From contig CALUWN010000007.1 of NCBI GenBank assembly GCA_944324495.1, forward strand, positions 1 to 64,000: a stretch of DNA of 64,000 bases, in the 5' to 3' direction. Position 1 is the stretch's first letter. The number at the start of each line of letters is the position of its first letter. The notes under the pieces were generated by a model. The model did not search any database, was not told the origin of the DNA, and saw nothing but the letters and a program-made list of their open reading frames with translations. The stretch comes from an uncultured Mucispirillum sp. Its GTDB lineage: Bacteria; Chrysiogenota; Deferribacteres; Deferribacterales; Mucispirillaceae. A program made the position numbers and the translations under genes. Positions 1-7,373 of this stretch are shown here, piece by piece.

Positions 1-76
1 CACCTTTAGATGCTGCAGGTGATAGTGGCTTATAGCCAAAGAGCAAACTACCCGTTTAACGGGTAGTTATGATTTT
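1..76 (+). mobile_element. Right end of an IS200-type element, cut by the window edge
   Basis: These 76 bases are identical to 53878-53953, the right end of the complete IS200-type element in this window. They include a perfect 11-bp hairpin (stems 46-56 and 58-68, AACTACCCGTT and its complement) typical of the subterminal hairpins that IS200/IS605 transposases recognise. The rest of this copy lies outside the window, so it cannot be told whether the transposase is intact. Identity stops at base 77, which puts the outer limit of the element at or just before 76. Confidence 0.8.
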
Positions 77-169
77 TTAATTGAAAAGATAAGTAATAAA
101 TTATATATTATATTAGTTACATATAGATTATGTAAAATTTTAGCAGAGTTGAGTACCTAAGGAGAGTAT

Positions 170-2170
170 ATGAAAAAAGTATTATTAACCTTATTGATTT
201 TATTGTTATCATTAGCAGTTATTTCCTGTAGCAATACAGATAGCCAGACAAATGGCGGAGCAGTAGCACCAAGTTTAAAAAATGATTTTTATGAATCAGT
301 AAATTATGAACAATTATCATCATGGACTATTCCTGCTGATAAATCATCAATAAGTCATATCTCTAATATGGACGATATAGTTTCAGACAGGCTTAATGGA
401 CTTATTGAACAGGCAGTATCTTCTAATCCTGTAAAAGAGCAAAATAAAGATGAATATAATATAAAAGCATTATATGAAACAGGTATGGACTGGGACAAAA
501 GAAATGTGAGTGGATTTGGGCAGTTACAGTCATATTTGGATAACATAGATTCAGCTGCTACTGTTAGTGATTTATTAAAAATTAATATGGACTTAAACAG
601 GAAGTATGGAATTGCACCTATTTATGCAATTGCTGTGCAGGCTGATATAATGAATTCAAATCAAAATGCATATTATATGCAGGTAAATTTTGTTTTAGAA
701 AAAGAGAAATGGCTGGCAGAAGATCCTTTATTTAAAACTTCTTTTCAAGAATTTATAAAAAAATTATGGAGTATAAATGATAAGCAGCAAAATGCAGAGC
801 AGGTTGTGCAAGATGTAACAAACATGATGATAGAAATTGCAAAACAAGGTCTTAATGCTGATGAATTAGGAGATCCAAATAAGATTTATAATCCATTTAA
901 AATGTCAGATATTCCTGAAAAATTAAATAACAGTGTGACAGTAGATGACTTAATACAATATTATGGTGGAAGTGCAGATGATACTGTAATTATTGTTCAA
1001 ACAGCTGCATTAGCTAAATTGGCAGAATATTTAACAGAAGATAATTTATTGCTTCTGAAAAACTATATGAAAACAGTAATTTATCAGGAACTTGCTGATA
1101 AAGTTGGGCTGGAATCATATAATGCATATTTACAATATCAGGCTCAAATACATGGTTTACCAGAAGTGGAATCTGTAGATAAAGTTATGCAGGAACAGAT
1201 TCGTAATCATTTAAATTTTCAGCTTGGCAGAATATATGCCACAAAGTATATAAGTGATGAAATAATAACAAATATAACAAAAATGGTTGATGATATACGA
1301 GGTATTTACAGACAGCGTATTAATAATCTTAGCTGGATGGGAGCAGCAACTAAAGCAGCAGCAATAGATAAGCTTGATAAAATGCAGATTGTAGTTGGAT
1401 ATGATAAAAATGCAACATGGCCACAGGATCTTTATGTATTATATTACACAAATAAAAATGAAGGTGGTATTTATGTTAATAATCTTCTTGCAGATGCAGA
1501 AGCAGCCATGAATTATATGTTTGAAAATAAAGCCCAACCTGTTAATAAAAATGTTGTTAATCAAGTACCGCATACTGTAAATGCTTTCTATGCACCACAA
1601 TACAATGCAATGATTATTTTAGCAGGAATTATACAGTCACCATTTTACTCTATAGATGCAAGTGCAGAAGAAAATATGGGTGGTATAGGAACCATAATTG
1701 CTCATGAAATAACTCATGCTTTTGATTCAAATGGCTCACTATTTGATGCAAATGGTAATTTCGGTAATGGTAATAGCTGGTGGACTGCAGAAGATATGGC
1801 TGAATATAAAAAACTACAGCAAAAAACTATTGATTATTATAATGGATATCAGATAAACAATCAGTATGTCAATGGTACACTTACTTTAAGTGAGAATATT
1901 GCAGATTTAGGTGCAGTATCCTGTATTACAGAATATGCAAAAAATTATAATTATAATCTTCAAGATTTATACACTGCATATGGCAAAATATGGGCCATTA
2001 AGGCACGTCCTGAATATTTGGCTAATCAGTTATTAATAGATATTCATTCTCCAGGGAAAATAAGAGCTAATGCAGTGCTTTCTGCGACTGATGATTTCTA
2101 TACTGCTTTTGATATAAAAGAAACTGACGGAATGTATAAACCAAAAGAAGAAAGACCATCTATCTGGTAA
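170..2170 (+). CDS. M13 family zinc metallopeptidase, lipoprotein
   Basis: Predicted neprilysin/PepO-type endopeptidase that cleaves small peptides, anchored outside the cytoplasm by a lipid. The 666-residue protein starts with a lipoprotein signal peptide ending in a VISC lipobox (Cys20). The C-terminal third carries the zinc motif HEITH (HExxH, in IIAHEITHAFDSNG), followed about 60 residues later by ENIADLG, the ExxxD motif that gives the third zinc ligand and a catalytic Asp. Length fits the family (about 650-700). A GGAGA ribosome site lies 6 bases before the ATG. The gene stands alone and is followed by a strong terminator, so it is probably monocistronic. Family assignment is firm; the substrate is unknown. 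Confidence 0.93.
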   Translation: MKKVLLTLLILLLSLAVISCSNTDSQTNGGAVAPSLKNDFYESVNYEQLSSWTIPADKSSISHISNMDDIVSDRLNGLIEQAVSSNPVKEQNKDEYNIKALYETGMDWDKRNVSGFGQLQSYLDNIDSAATVSDLLKINMDLNRKYGIAPIYAIAVQADIMNSNQNAYYMQVNFVLEKEKWLAEDPLFKTSFQEFIKKLWSINDKQQNAEQVVQDVTNMMIEIAKQGLNADELGDPNKIYNPFKMSDIPEKLNNSVTVDDLIQYYGGSADDTVIIVQTAALAKLAEYLTEDNLLLLKNYMKTVIYQELADKVGLESYNAYLQYQAQIHGLPEVESVDKVMQEQIRNHLNFQLGRIYATKYISDEIITNITKMVDDIRGIYRQRINNLSWMGAATKAAAIDKLDKMQIVVGYDKNATWPQDLYVLYYTNKNEGGIYVNNLLADAEAAMNYMFENKAQPVNKNVVNQVPHTVNAFYAPQYNAMIILAGIIQSPFYSIDASAEENMGGIGTIIAHEITHAFDSNGSLFDANGNFGNGNSWWTAEDMAEYKKLQQKTIDYYNGYQINNQYVNGTLTLSENIADLGAVSCITEYAKNYNYNLQDLYTAYGKIWAIKARPEYLANQLLIDIHSPGKIRANAVLSATDDFYTAFDIKETDGMYKPKEERPSIW

Positions 2171-2226
2171 GATAAATAAAATTATATTATACAAAATGGT
2201 ATAATTAAAAACAGATGTAATATATG

Positions 2227-2258
2227 AAGGGGCAGCTTTTTAGCTGCCCCTTATTATT
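2227..2258 (+). terminator. Bidirectional terminator between convergent genes
   Basis: Perfect 11-bp stem AAGGGGCAGCT (2227-2237) with its complement (2242-2252), a TTTTT loop and a T-rich tail TTATTATT. It lies between the M13 peptidase gene and the convergent gene ending at 2277, and may serve both. Confidence 0.85.
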
Positions 2259-2276
2259 TGTAGTTACATAGATAAA

Positions 2277-3161
2277 TTAAACTTGATAGCTTGCAAGACT
2301 GCCATTTTTTAAGTTATTTTTTATAATTTGCAGTTGTTCATACGGGCTTAAAGCATGTTGAGCGTATTCATGCATAGCATCATAACTTTCAATCATTTGC
2401 TTTTGGTTTTCAGCTATTGTTTTTGGTTTATCGGTTGTCTTTGATGTGTTTATAGCATATGTAAAAAGCTCAACATCTTCATTTTCAAAAGCCATTAGTA
2501 CATTATGGAGTGAGGAGGCAGAAAGTTTTGTAACACTAATATTGCCCTTATTAGAAAAAAATTCATCAGCAGAAAGTTTTAATCCAGTATTAGATTTTTC
2601 AATTGTACTAACGGAATATTTTTCGTTTTTAGCTTTTGCTTCAAAAACCATATCCCAGTATTCTTTATCGTTCATGGTTTCTTTTTTATATTTTACATAT
2701 TCATTTGCTGTCAAATTATCTTTTATAAGATTTTTACCACGCTCTAAAATATTTTTATTATAAAAATATGCTTCCACATCTTCAACAGTTAATTTTGCAA
2801 GCCTGTCGGCATCAGTAAGCCCCATTTTTTCGCCCAATTGTACAAGGATACCCCAAGAAACATCATCCATTTCAACATTATCAGGTTTTGGAACTTCCTT
2901 TCCTTTCTTTACAATATCTGCCATATAAGTATCAGTAATAGCTTTACTGCCTTCAGTATTAGAAGAGCTGTTATAATAAACACTTTCATTAGATTTTGCA
3001 ACTGAATGACTAGAAGCATTAAAGGAATCTGCTTTAGGGTTATTTAATTCTACTTTTTCCAGAGTAAAACTATTTTTTTCATTATTATTTATAGTTTCAT
3101 AAGCCTTAACAGGGTTATTTTTAGTATTATTTATTGATGTATTAATTTCATTTAAAGACAT
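2277..3161 (-). CDS. Hypothetical protein, Asn/Ser-rich N-terminus
   Basis: I do not recognise this 294-residue protein. There is no signal peptide or membrane segment. The first ~90 residues are rich in Asn, Ser, Thr and Lys and look disordered; the rest is Lys/Glu-rich and probably helical. It resembles the layout of some secreted or flagellum/effector-associated proteins (disordered head, helical body), but no motif supports a specific role. It starts at an ATG with an excellent GGAGG site 5 bases upstream, but that site lies in a perfect hairpin (see 3166-3200). It sits 47 bases downstream of amtB on the same strand, so read-through from amtB is possible. Real gene: likely; function: unknown. 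Confidence 0.7.
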   Translation of the reverse strand: MSLNEINTSINNTKNNPVKAYETINNNEKNSFTLEKVELNNPKADSFNASSHSVAKSNESVYYNSSSNTEGSKAITDTYMADIVKKGKEVPKPDNVEMDDVSWGILVQLGEKMGLTDADRLAKLTVEDVEAYFYNKNILERGKNLIKDNLTANEYVKYKKETMNDKEYWDMVFEAKAKNEKYSVSTIEKSNTGLKLSADEFFSNKGNISVTKLSASSLHNVLMAFENEDVELFTYAINTSKTTDKPKTIAENQKQMIESYDAMHEYAQHALSPYEQLQIIKNNLKNGSLASYQV

Positions 3162-3165
3162 AAAA

Positions 3166-3200
3166 ACCTCCTTTAATACTAAATCGGTAAAAAAGGAGGT
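3166..3200 (-). promoter_or_regulatory. Hairpin burying the ribosome site of the next gene; possible amtB terminator
   Basis: A perfect 9-bp inverted repeat (ACCTCCTTT at 3166-3174, AAAGGAGGT at 3192-3200) with a 17-base loop. Read on the minus strand, the downstream arm is AAAGGAGGT followed by TTTTT and then ATG. The same hairpin is thus a terminator-like stem with a T-run for amtB and also pairs the whole Shine-Dalgarno sequence of the gene starting at 3161. Either role is inferred from the sequence only. Confidence 0.55.
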
Positions 3201-3208
3201 AACTTTAA

Positions 3209-4495
3209 TTAATTTTTATAACTTTCATTATGCTGGCTGACATCAAGCCCTATTTCTTCATTAGTAACTGAAACTCTAAATGGTATAAATTTATTAATTA
3301 TGTAATATAAAACCATACTCATTAAAAAGCTGTAGATAACAGTAATAGCAAGAGCAGCAATATGCATAAAAAATTCATGAGTATTTCCTGCAATTAAACC
3401 ATTAACAAAAACACCAGTTAAAAGGCTTCCAACTATACCGCCAACGCCATGGGTTGGAAATACATCTAAAGCATCATCTACAGTTTTAGAAAAAAGATAA
3501 ATAGATATATTACATATTATAGCAGTAACAAACCCAACAAAAAAGCTAACACCAACTGATACCATACCAGCCATTGGGGTAATGCCAACAAGCCCAGCAA
3601 CCGCACCAACTGAAGCTGAAACTGCCCCCGGTTTTCTTCCACGTAAATAATCATATGCAATCCAAGTAAGCATAGCAGAAGCCGCTGCTGTATTTGTGGT
3701 AATAAGAGCTTTAGCCGTTATCTGGTTAACACCAAGAGCAGAGCCTGCATTAAAACCAAACCATCCAATCCATAAAAGAGCAACACCTAAAAGTACAAAG
3801 GGAATATTAACTGGAATGGAAGCTCTGTTTTTACGTTTTCCTAAAAATAAAGCACCAGATAAGGCAGCAATCCCTGATGTAGTATGCACTACTAAACCGC
3901 CTGCAAAATCAGTAACACCCCATTGTTTAAAAATACCTTCTGGATGCCAAAGCATATGAGCAATAGGAGCATATACAAATATAGAAAAAAGTATAATAAA
4001 ATAAACATAAGCTGAAAAATGCACACGTTCAGCAAATGAACCAGTAATTAATGCTGGAGTTAAAATTGCAAATTTCATTTGAAAAAGTGCAAATACCACA
4101 AGAGGTATAGTTGGTGATAAAAGGGCGTGTGTAGCATATCCCACATCTTTAAACATAAAAAATGTAAAAGGGTTGCCAATAATACCAGCCATATCATCAC
4201 CAAAAGCAAGGCTGAAACCAAAAATAACCCATATAATACTAATTATACCCATAGCAATAAAACTTTGAAGCATAGTAGATATTATATTTTTTGCTCTAAC
4301 CATACCACCGTAAAAAAATGAAACACCCGGTGTCATTAAAAGAACTAATACCGAAGACGTAATCATCCAAGAAGTATATGCATAGTTAATGTTTTTATCA
4401 ACTACATTATAAAGGGTATCACTTTCTGGGATAAATAAACCAGCAATAGATACTAAAGCCATAAAAATAAAAATAATAAACCATCTTGTTTTCAT
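3209..4495 (-). CDS. amtB: Ammonium transporter AmtB/Rh family
   Basis: Inner-membrane channel for NH4+/NH3 uptake, about 11 hydrophobic helices over 428 residues, the family's usual length, with a hydrophobic N-terminus that may be a cleaved signal. Hallmarks: the DFAGGLVVH segment with the conserved Asp and first pore His, and DVFPTHGVGGIVGSL with the second pore His. I start at the ATG at 4495 because CAGGAGG lies 5 bases upstream; a longer frame to 4516 has no such site. A sigma-54-type element lies just upstream. No glnK-type PII gene is adjacent, which is unusual because amtB is commonly paired with glnK; it may be elsewhere in the genome. Confidence 0.95.
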   Translation of the reverse strand: MKTRWFIIFIFMALVSIAGLFIPESDTLYNVVDKNINYAYTSWMITSSVLVLLMTPGVSFFYGGMVRAKNIISTMLQSFIAMGIISIIWVIFGFSLAFGDDMAGIIGNPFTFFMFKDVGYATHALLSPTIPLVVFALFQMKFAILTPALITGSFAERVHFSAYVYFIILFSIFVYAPIAHMLWHPEGIFKQWGVTDFAGGLVVHTTSGIAALSGALFLGKRKNRASIPVNIPFVLLGVALLWIGWFGFNAGSALGVNQITAKALITTNTAAASAMLTWIAYDYLRGRKPGAVSASVGAVAGLVGITPMAGMVSVGVSFFVGFVTAIICNISIYLFSKTVDDALDVFPTHGVGGIVGSLLTGVFVNGLIAGNTHEFFMHIAALAITVIYSFLMSMVLYYIINKFIPFRVSVTNEEIGLDVSQHNESYKN

Positions 4496-4522
4496 AATTT
4501 CCTCCTGTATGAACATTATTAA

Positions 4523-4537
4523 ACAAGATATGTGCCA
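4523..4537 (-). promoter_or_regulatory. Sigma-54-type -24/-12 promoter of amtB
   Basis: On the minus strand the sequence reads TGGCAC-ATATC-TTGT, matching the RpoN consensus TGGCAC-N5-TTGC with one mismatch in the -12 GC. The predicted start lies near 4512, giving a short leader that holds the CAGGAGG ribosome site of amtB (4501-4507) and little else. Nitrogen-regulated amt genes are classic RpoN targets, so element and gene agree. Confidence 0.7.
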
Positions 4538-4716
4538 AAAAGAAAAACAATATAACTAATTGATAAATAAAGAAATAAATCAAAGAAAGCAAAGTTAATT
4601 TATTACAAAATTGTAATAAATAAGAAAATAATAAGCAATATATGTAATAGCATATATTGTATAAATACACATTAGGCGAGGATGTATTGTAAAAAGAAAT
4701 TAGTGACAATAAGGCA

Positions 4717-4744
4717 TTTTATGCCTGCAAAGGCAGGCATAAAA
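4717..4744 (-). terminator. Hairpin terminator behind the small membrane protein gene
   Basis: Perfect 12-bp palindrome TTTTATGCCTGC / GCAGGCATAAAA with a 4-base loop AAAG. It lies directly after the stop codon of the gene at 4745-4960 and separates it from amtB. The symmetrical A/T tracts allow it to work both ways. Confidence 0.6.
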
Positions 4745-4960
4745 TTAATATCTTGGTTTATTTCGTTCTTTAAAGTAAACAAAAACAAGAAAAATTATAA
4801 AAACAACAGCTATAATACCAAAGACAATGAAAACAAACATATCTTGGCCAGAGCCTGTTTTTGAAGCCATATGTTTACTGGTAGCATCATAAGCGGGGGT
4901 TATCTGCATAGAGAAATTTAACCCCAGTAAATTATTTAAAAAATTAAGCAGGTATAACAT
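4745..4960 (-). CDS. Small single-pass membrane protein, unknown
   Basis: A 71-residue protein with one clear membrane helix (about residues 41-63, FVFIVFGIIAVVFIIFLVFV) followed by a basic tail KERNKPRY, predicting a cytoplasmic C-terminus. An AGGAGG ribosome site sits 5 bases before the ATG, which is strong support for translation. It ends in a palindromic terminator. It resembles no family I can name. It lies upstream of amtB on the same strand but is separated from it by the terminator and a dedicated amtB promoter. Confidence 0.7.
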   Translation of the reverse strand: MLYLLNFLNNLLGLNFSMQITPAYDATSKHMASKTGSGQDMFVFIVFGIIAVVFIIFLVFVYFKERNKPRY

Positions 4961-5064
4961 ATATTCCTCCTACTGACTATGAATTAGATATATCAAATAA
5001 ATACATATTTATCAATATAATAATTATTAAAAATAAAAATTTATAAAAACATATAAAAAAGTTA

Positions 5065-5093
5065 TTGACAAAACTTGCAAAATTATGTAGATA
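5065..5093 (+). promoter_or_regulatory. Upstream sigma-70 promoter of the tRNA cluster
   Basis: TTGACA (5065-5070), 17-base spacer, TAGATA (5088-5093). First of two tandem promoter-like elements before the tRNA cluster. Confidence 0.5.
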
Positions 5094-5148
5094 TATCTTC
5101 GTCAAGATGATATAGTTTTTATATGATAAAAAAGTATAAAAAAAGTGC

Positions 5149-5178
5149 TTGACAAATTCTTAAAATCATAATATAAAC
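5149..5178 (+). promoter_or_regulatory. Proximal sigma-70 promoter of the tRNA cluster
   Basis: TTGACA (5149-5154), 18-base spacer, TATAAA (5173-5178), about 25 bases before the first tRNA. A start near 5185 is predicted. Confidence 0.65.
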
Positions 5179-5202
5179 TATTTCCGCTTAGTAAAGCGTA
5201 TG

Positions 5203-5275
5203 CTGGTGTAGCTCAATAGGTAGAGCAGCTGACTTGTAATCAGCAGGTTGTGGGTTCAATTCCTATCACCAGCTT
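5203..5275 (+). tRNA. tRNA-Thr (anticodon TGT)
   Basis: Full cloverleaf: acceptor stem GCTGGTG/CACCAGC, anticodon stem GCTGA/TCAGC around CTTGTAA, and a T-loop TTCAATT. CCA is not encoded. First of four tRNAs in the cluster ahead of rpmG. Confidence 0.97.
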
Positions 5276-5285
5276 TATATAAACT

Positions 5286-5312
5286 CCGCCTTAATTTAAG
5301 GCGGTGTTTTTT
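5286..5312 (+). terminator. Terminator-like hairpin inside the tRNA cluster
   Basis: Stem CCGCCTTA/TAAGGCGG with a 3-base loop, followed by TGTTTTTTA. It has all the parts of an intrinsic terminator but lies between tRNA-Thr and tRNA-Tyr, 10 bases after the first and just before the second. It could partly end transcription after the first tRNA, or mark a processing site. Confidence 0.55.
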
Positions 5313-5314
5313 AC

Positions 5315-5396
5315 GGGGAGATACCCGAGTGGCCAAAGGGGGCGGGCTGTAAACCCGCTGGAATTTCCTTCGGAGGTTCGAATCCTCCTCTCCCCA
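5315..5396 (+). tRNA. tRNA-Tyr (anticodon GTA)
   Basis: Class II tRNA with a long variable arm. Acceptor GGGGAGA/TCTCCCC, anticodon loop CTGTAAA, T-loop TTCGAAT. CCA is encoded (5397-5399). Confidence 0.97.
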
Positions 5397-5409
5397 CCAT
5401 CTTTGTTAT

Positions 5410-5483
5410 GCGGGTGTAGCTCAGTTGGCTAGAGCATCAGCCTTCCAAGCTGAGGGTCGCGGGTTCGAATCCCGTCGCCCGCT
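5410..5483 (+). tRNA. tRNA-Gly (anticodon TCC)
   Basis: Acceptor GCGGGTG/CGCCCGC, anticodon stem TCAGC/GCTGA around CTTCCAA, T-loop TTCGAAT. CCA is not encoded. Confidence 0.97.
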
Positions 5484-5524
5484 TATCATAAAATAAGTTA
5501 AATAAATATATATCGGAATGAACT

Positions 5525-5598
5525 GCCCGAATGGCTCAGTCGGTTAGAGTGCGTCCTTGGTAAGGACGAGGTCCCCGGTTCAATTCCGGGTTCGGGCT
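5525..5598 (+). tRNA. tRNA-Thr (anticodon GGT)
   Basis: Acceptor GCCCGAA/TTCGGGC, anticodon stem CGTCC/GGACG around TTGGTAA, T-loop TTCAATT. CCA is not encoded. Second Thr isoacceptor in the cluster; the Thr-Tyr-Gly-Thr order is the one found ahead of tufB in many proteobacteria, though tuf itself sits elsewhere here (62129). Confidence 0.97.
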
Positions 5599-5612
5599 TA
5601 TTTTTTGAAATG

Positions 5613-5645
5613 TGTGTAAAATATGTTACACAAAAAATTTTTTTA
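5613..5645 (+). terminator. Possible terminator of the tRNA cluster
   Basis: Stem TGTGTAA/TTACACA (5613-5619, 5626-5632) followed by an A-run and then a T-run. The stem is short and AT-rich and the T-run is displaced, so it is a weak candidate; a new promoter just downstream supports a transcription boundary here. Confidence 0.35.
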
Positions 5646-5664
5646 TTAAATTAATAAAAAAAGC

Positions 5665-5693
5665 TTGCATTTATAATTTTATAAGTGTATAAG
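5665..5693 (+). promoter_or_regulatory. Promoter of rpmG and the secE-nusG-ribosomal operon
   Basis: TTGCAT (5665-5670), 17-base spacer, TATAAG (5688-5693). About 80 bases of leader follow, with a CCGCTC/GAGCGG hairpin (around 5702-5720) before rpmG. Confidence 0.55.
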
Positions 5694-5775
5694 CATTACT
5701 TACCGCTCCAAATCGAGCGGGAGCTGGGAGCCTGAAAAGGTGTGACAGCGCTAATAAATATAAAGGTTTGGTTCA

Positions 5776-5925
5776 ATGAGAGAAATTGTCATTCTAGCTT
5801 GCAGTGAATGTAAGCGTCGTAATTACACTACTACTAAAAACAAGAAAACTATGACTGGCAAACTTGAAATCAAAAAATACTGCAAGTTTGACAAGAAACA
5901 TACTCTGCATAAAGAAACAAAATAG
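5776..5925 (+). CDS. rpmG: 50S ribosomal protein L33
   Basis: A 49-residue protein starting [17 protein letters not shown], with the L33 core and C-terminal [15 protein letters not shown]. The zinc-binding form of L33 has two CxxC pairs; here the first (CSEC) is kept but the second is reduced to a single Cys (YCKF.KKH), so zinc binding is uncertain. It sits in the conserved place ahead of tRNA-Trp and secE. The ribosome site is weak (AAAGG, 10 bases upstream). Confidence 0.95.
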   Translation: MREIVILACSECKRRNYTTTKNKKTMTGKLEIKKYCKFDKKHTLHKETK

Positions 5926-6043
5926 CAGTAGTTTTTAGTGTGTAGTCCTTTTTAGGATTTTCTTATACATTATGTATAAGTTTGCTGCCCTAGTGGCAGG
6001 AGTTAAGTTTTTAAATAAACTCTAGTTGTTGGAAAAGGTACTT

Positions 6044-6116
6044 AGACCAATAGCTCAATTGGCAGAGCACCGGTCTCCAAAACCGGGGGTTGGGGGTTCA
6101 AATCCCTCTTGGTCTG
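6044..6116 (+). tRNA. tRNA-Trp (anticodon CCA)
   Basis: Acceptor AGACCAA/TTGGTCT, anticodon stem CCGGT/ACCGG around CTCCAAA, T-loop TTCAAAT. CCA is encoded (6117-6119). The rpmG-tRNA-Trp-secE order is conserved across many bacteria. Confidence 0.97.
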
Positions 6117-6143
6117 CCATCAACTGTATGAAGAGGATTTATT

Positions 6144-6332
6144 GTGAAAAAATTTAAACCAGTTTCATTTTACAACCAAGTAAAAGAAGAGCTAAAAAAA
6201 GTAAGCTGGCCTACTAGAGAGGCGACCATAACTACATCTATTGTTGTTTTAGTGGTTGTGGGTTTAATAACTGCATATTTAGGTGTGGTTGATTTTATAG
6301 TTTCAAAACTGGCGCAGCAGGTTATAGGTTAA
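6144..6332 (+). CDS. secE: Preprotein translocase subunit SecE
   Basis: Small essential subunit that clamps the SecY channel in the inner membrane. The 62-residue protein is the short one-helix form: an amphipathic N-terminus with the conserved ELKKVSWPTREA segment (residues 12-23), then a single membrane helix (about 29-50). Start is GTG at 6144 with GAGGA 6 bases upstream. NusG follows 4 bases after the stop, as in most bacteria. Confidence 0.96.
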   Translation: MKKFKPVSFYNQVKEELKKVSWPTREATITTSIVVLVVVGLITAYLGVVDFIVSKLAQQVIG

Positions 6333-6336
6333 ACTT

Positions 6337-6864
6337 ATGGCAAAACAATGGTATGTTGTTCACACATATTCTGGCTTTGAAAAGCACGTTAAAACTCTTT
6401 TAGAAAATAAAGTGCAGACTCAAAACCTGCATGAAGAGATAGGCGAAGTGCTTATCCCTACAGAAGATGTGATAGAGCTTAAAAACGGTAAAAGAAAAAT
6501 AAGCAAAAAGAAAACATTTCCGGGTTATATATTAGTTAATATGGAGATGAATAAAAACTTATGGCACGTTGTGAAAAGCCTGCCAAAAGTTACAGGCTTT
6601 GTAGGCGGGGTGGACCCAGTGCCTATATCTGAAACAGATGTAAATGCTATGCTTGCTCTTGCAAAATCTGAAGCACCAAGAATAGCTGCAACATATATTA
6701 AAAATGATATAGTGGAAGTTGTAGATGGCCCATTTCAAGGCTTTGAAGGTGTGGTTGATGAAGTTACACCAGAAAAAGAAAAAGTACGCGTTATAGTTAG
6801 TATTTTTGGCCGTCAAACTCCAATTGAGCTTGATTATTTACAGGTTAAAAGAAAAGATAAATAA
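6337..6864 (+). CDS. nusG: Transcription antitermination/pausing factor NusG
   Basis: Binds RNA polymerase, raises processivity and couples it to Rho or the ribosome. The 175 residues show an N-terminal NGN domain (MAKQWYVVHTYSGFEKHV at the start, PGYILVNM near 64-71, then KVTGFVGG) and a C-terminal KOW domain (VVDGPFQGFEGVVDE, about 127-141). Length is typical. Translation is likely coupled to secE, whose stop is 4 bases upstream. Confidence 0.97.
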   Translation: MAKQWYVVHTYSGFEKHVKTLLENKVQTQNLHEEIGEVLIPTEDVIELKNGKRKISKKKTFPGYILVNMEMNKNLWHVVKSLPKVTGFVGGVDPVPISETDVNAMLALAKSEAPRIAATYIKNDIVEVVDGPFQGFEGVVDEVTPEKEKVRVIVSIFGRQTPIELDYLQVKRKDK

Positions 6865-6918
6865 CCTGATTAATAAGTTATAAATTAGTCTATAAGACGA
6901 TAATTTTAGAGGTGCCAA

Positions 6919-7344
6919 ATGGCAAAAAAGGTACTAGGGCAGATAAAACTGCTGATTGCTGCTGGTAAAGCAAACCCTTCACCACCTGTTGGTCCTGCAC
7001 TTGGTCAACGTGGTGTAAATATTATGGAGTTCTGTAAAGCATTTAATGCACAGACTCAAAACTTAGGTGATTCTTCTATACCTGTAATTATTACAGTTTA
7101 TGAAGACAGAAGCTTTACATTTATTACTAAAATGCCACCTGCAACTGAATTAATCAAAAAAGAAATGAAAATTCAGAAAGGTTCAAGTAATGTTGGTAAA
7201 GCAAAACTTGGCGTTATCTCAAGAGAGAGTTTAAAACGCGTTGCAGAAATTAAAATGCCTGATCTCAATACTAAAGATATAGACCAAGCTATTAAAATCA
7301 TAGCTGGCTCTGCTAGAAGTATGGGTTATGAGATTGAAGGCTAA
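6919..7344 (+). CDS. rplK: 50S ribosomal protein L11
   Basis: 141 residues, standard length. The proline-rich N-terminal domain ([26 protein letters not shown] begins at residue 14; factor- and thiopeptide-binding region) and the C-terminal rRNA-binding domain ending in [12 protein letters not shown] are intact. AGAGGTG ribosome site upstream. First gene of the L11-L1 pair. Confidence 0.98.
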   Translation: MAKKVLGQIKLLIAAGKANPSPPVGPALGQRGVNIMEFCKAFNAQTQNLGDSSIPVIITVYEDRSFTFITKMPPATELIKKEMKIQKGSSNVGKAKLGVISRESLKRVAEIKMPDLNTKDIDQAIKIIAGSARSMGYEIEG

Positions 7345-7373
7345 TGTAGAAAACTGGCAAGAGGAGCACGGAA

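Noticed and set aside
4419-4709. 96-codon frame on the minus strand overlapping the amtB start
   Set aside because: It overlaps the amtB start in another frame, covers the sigma-54 promoter and terminator, and has low-complexity Tyr/Phe/Leu composition.
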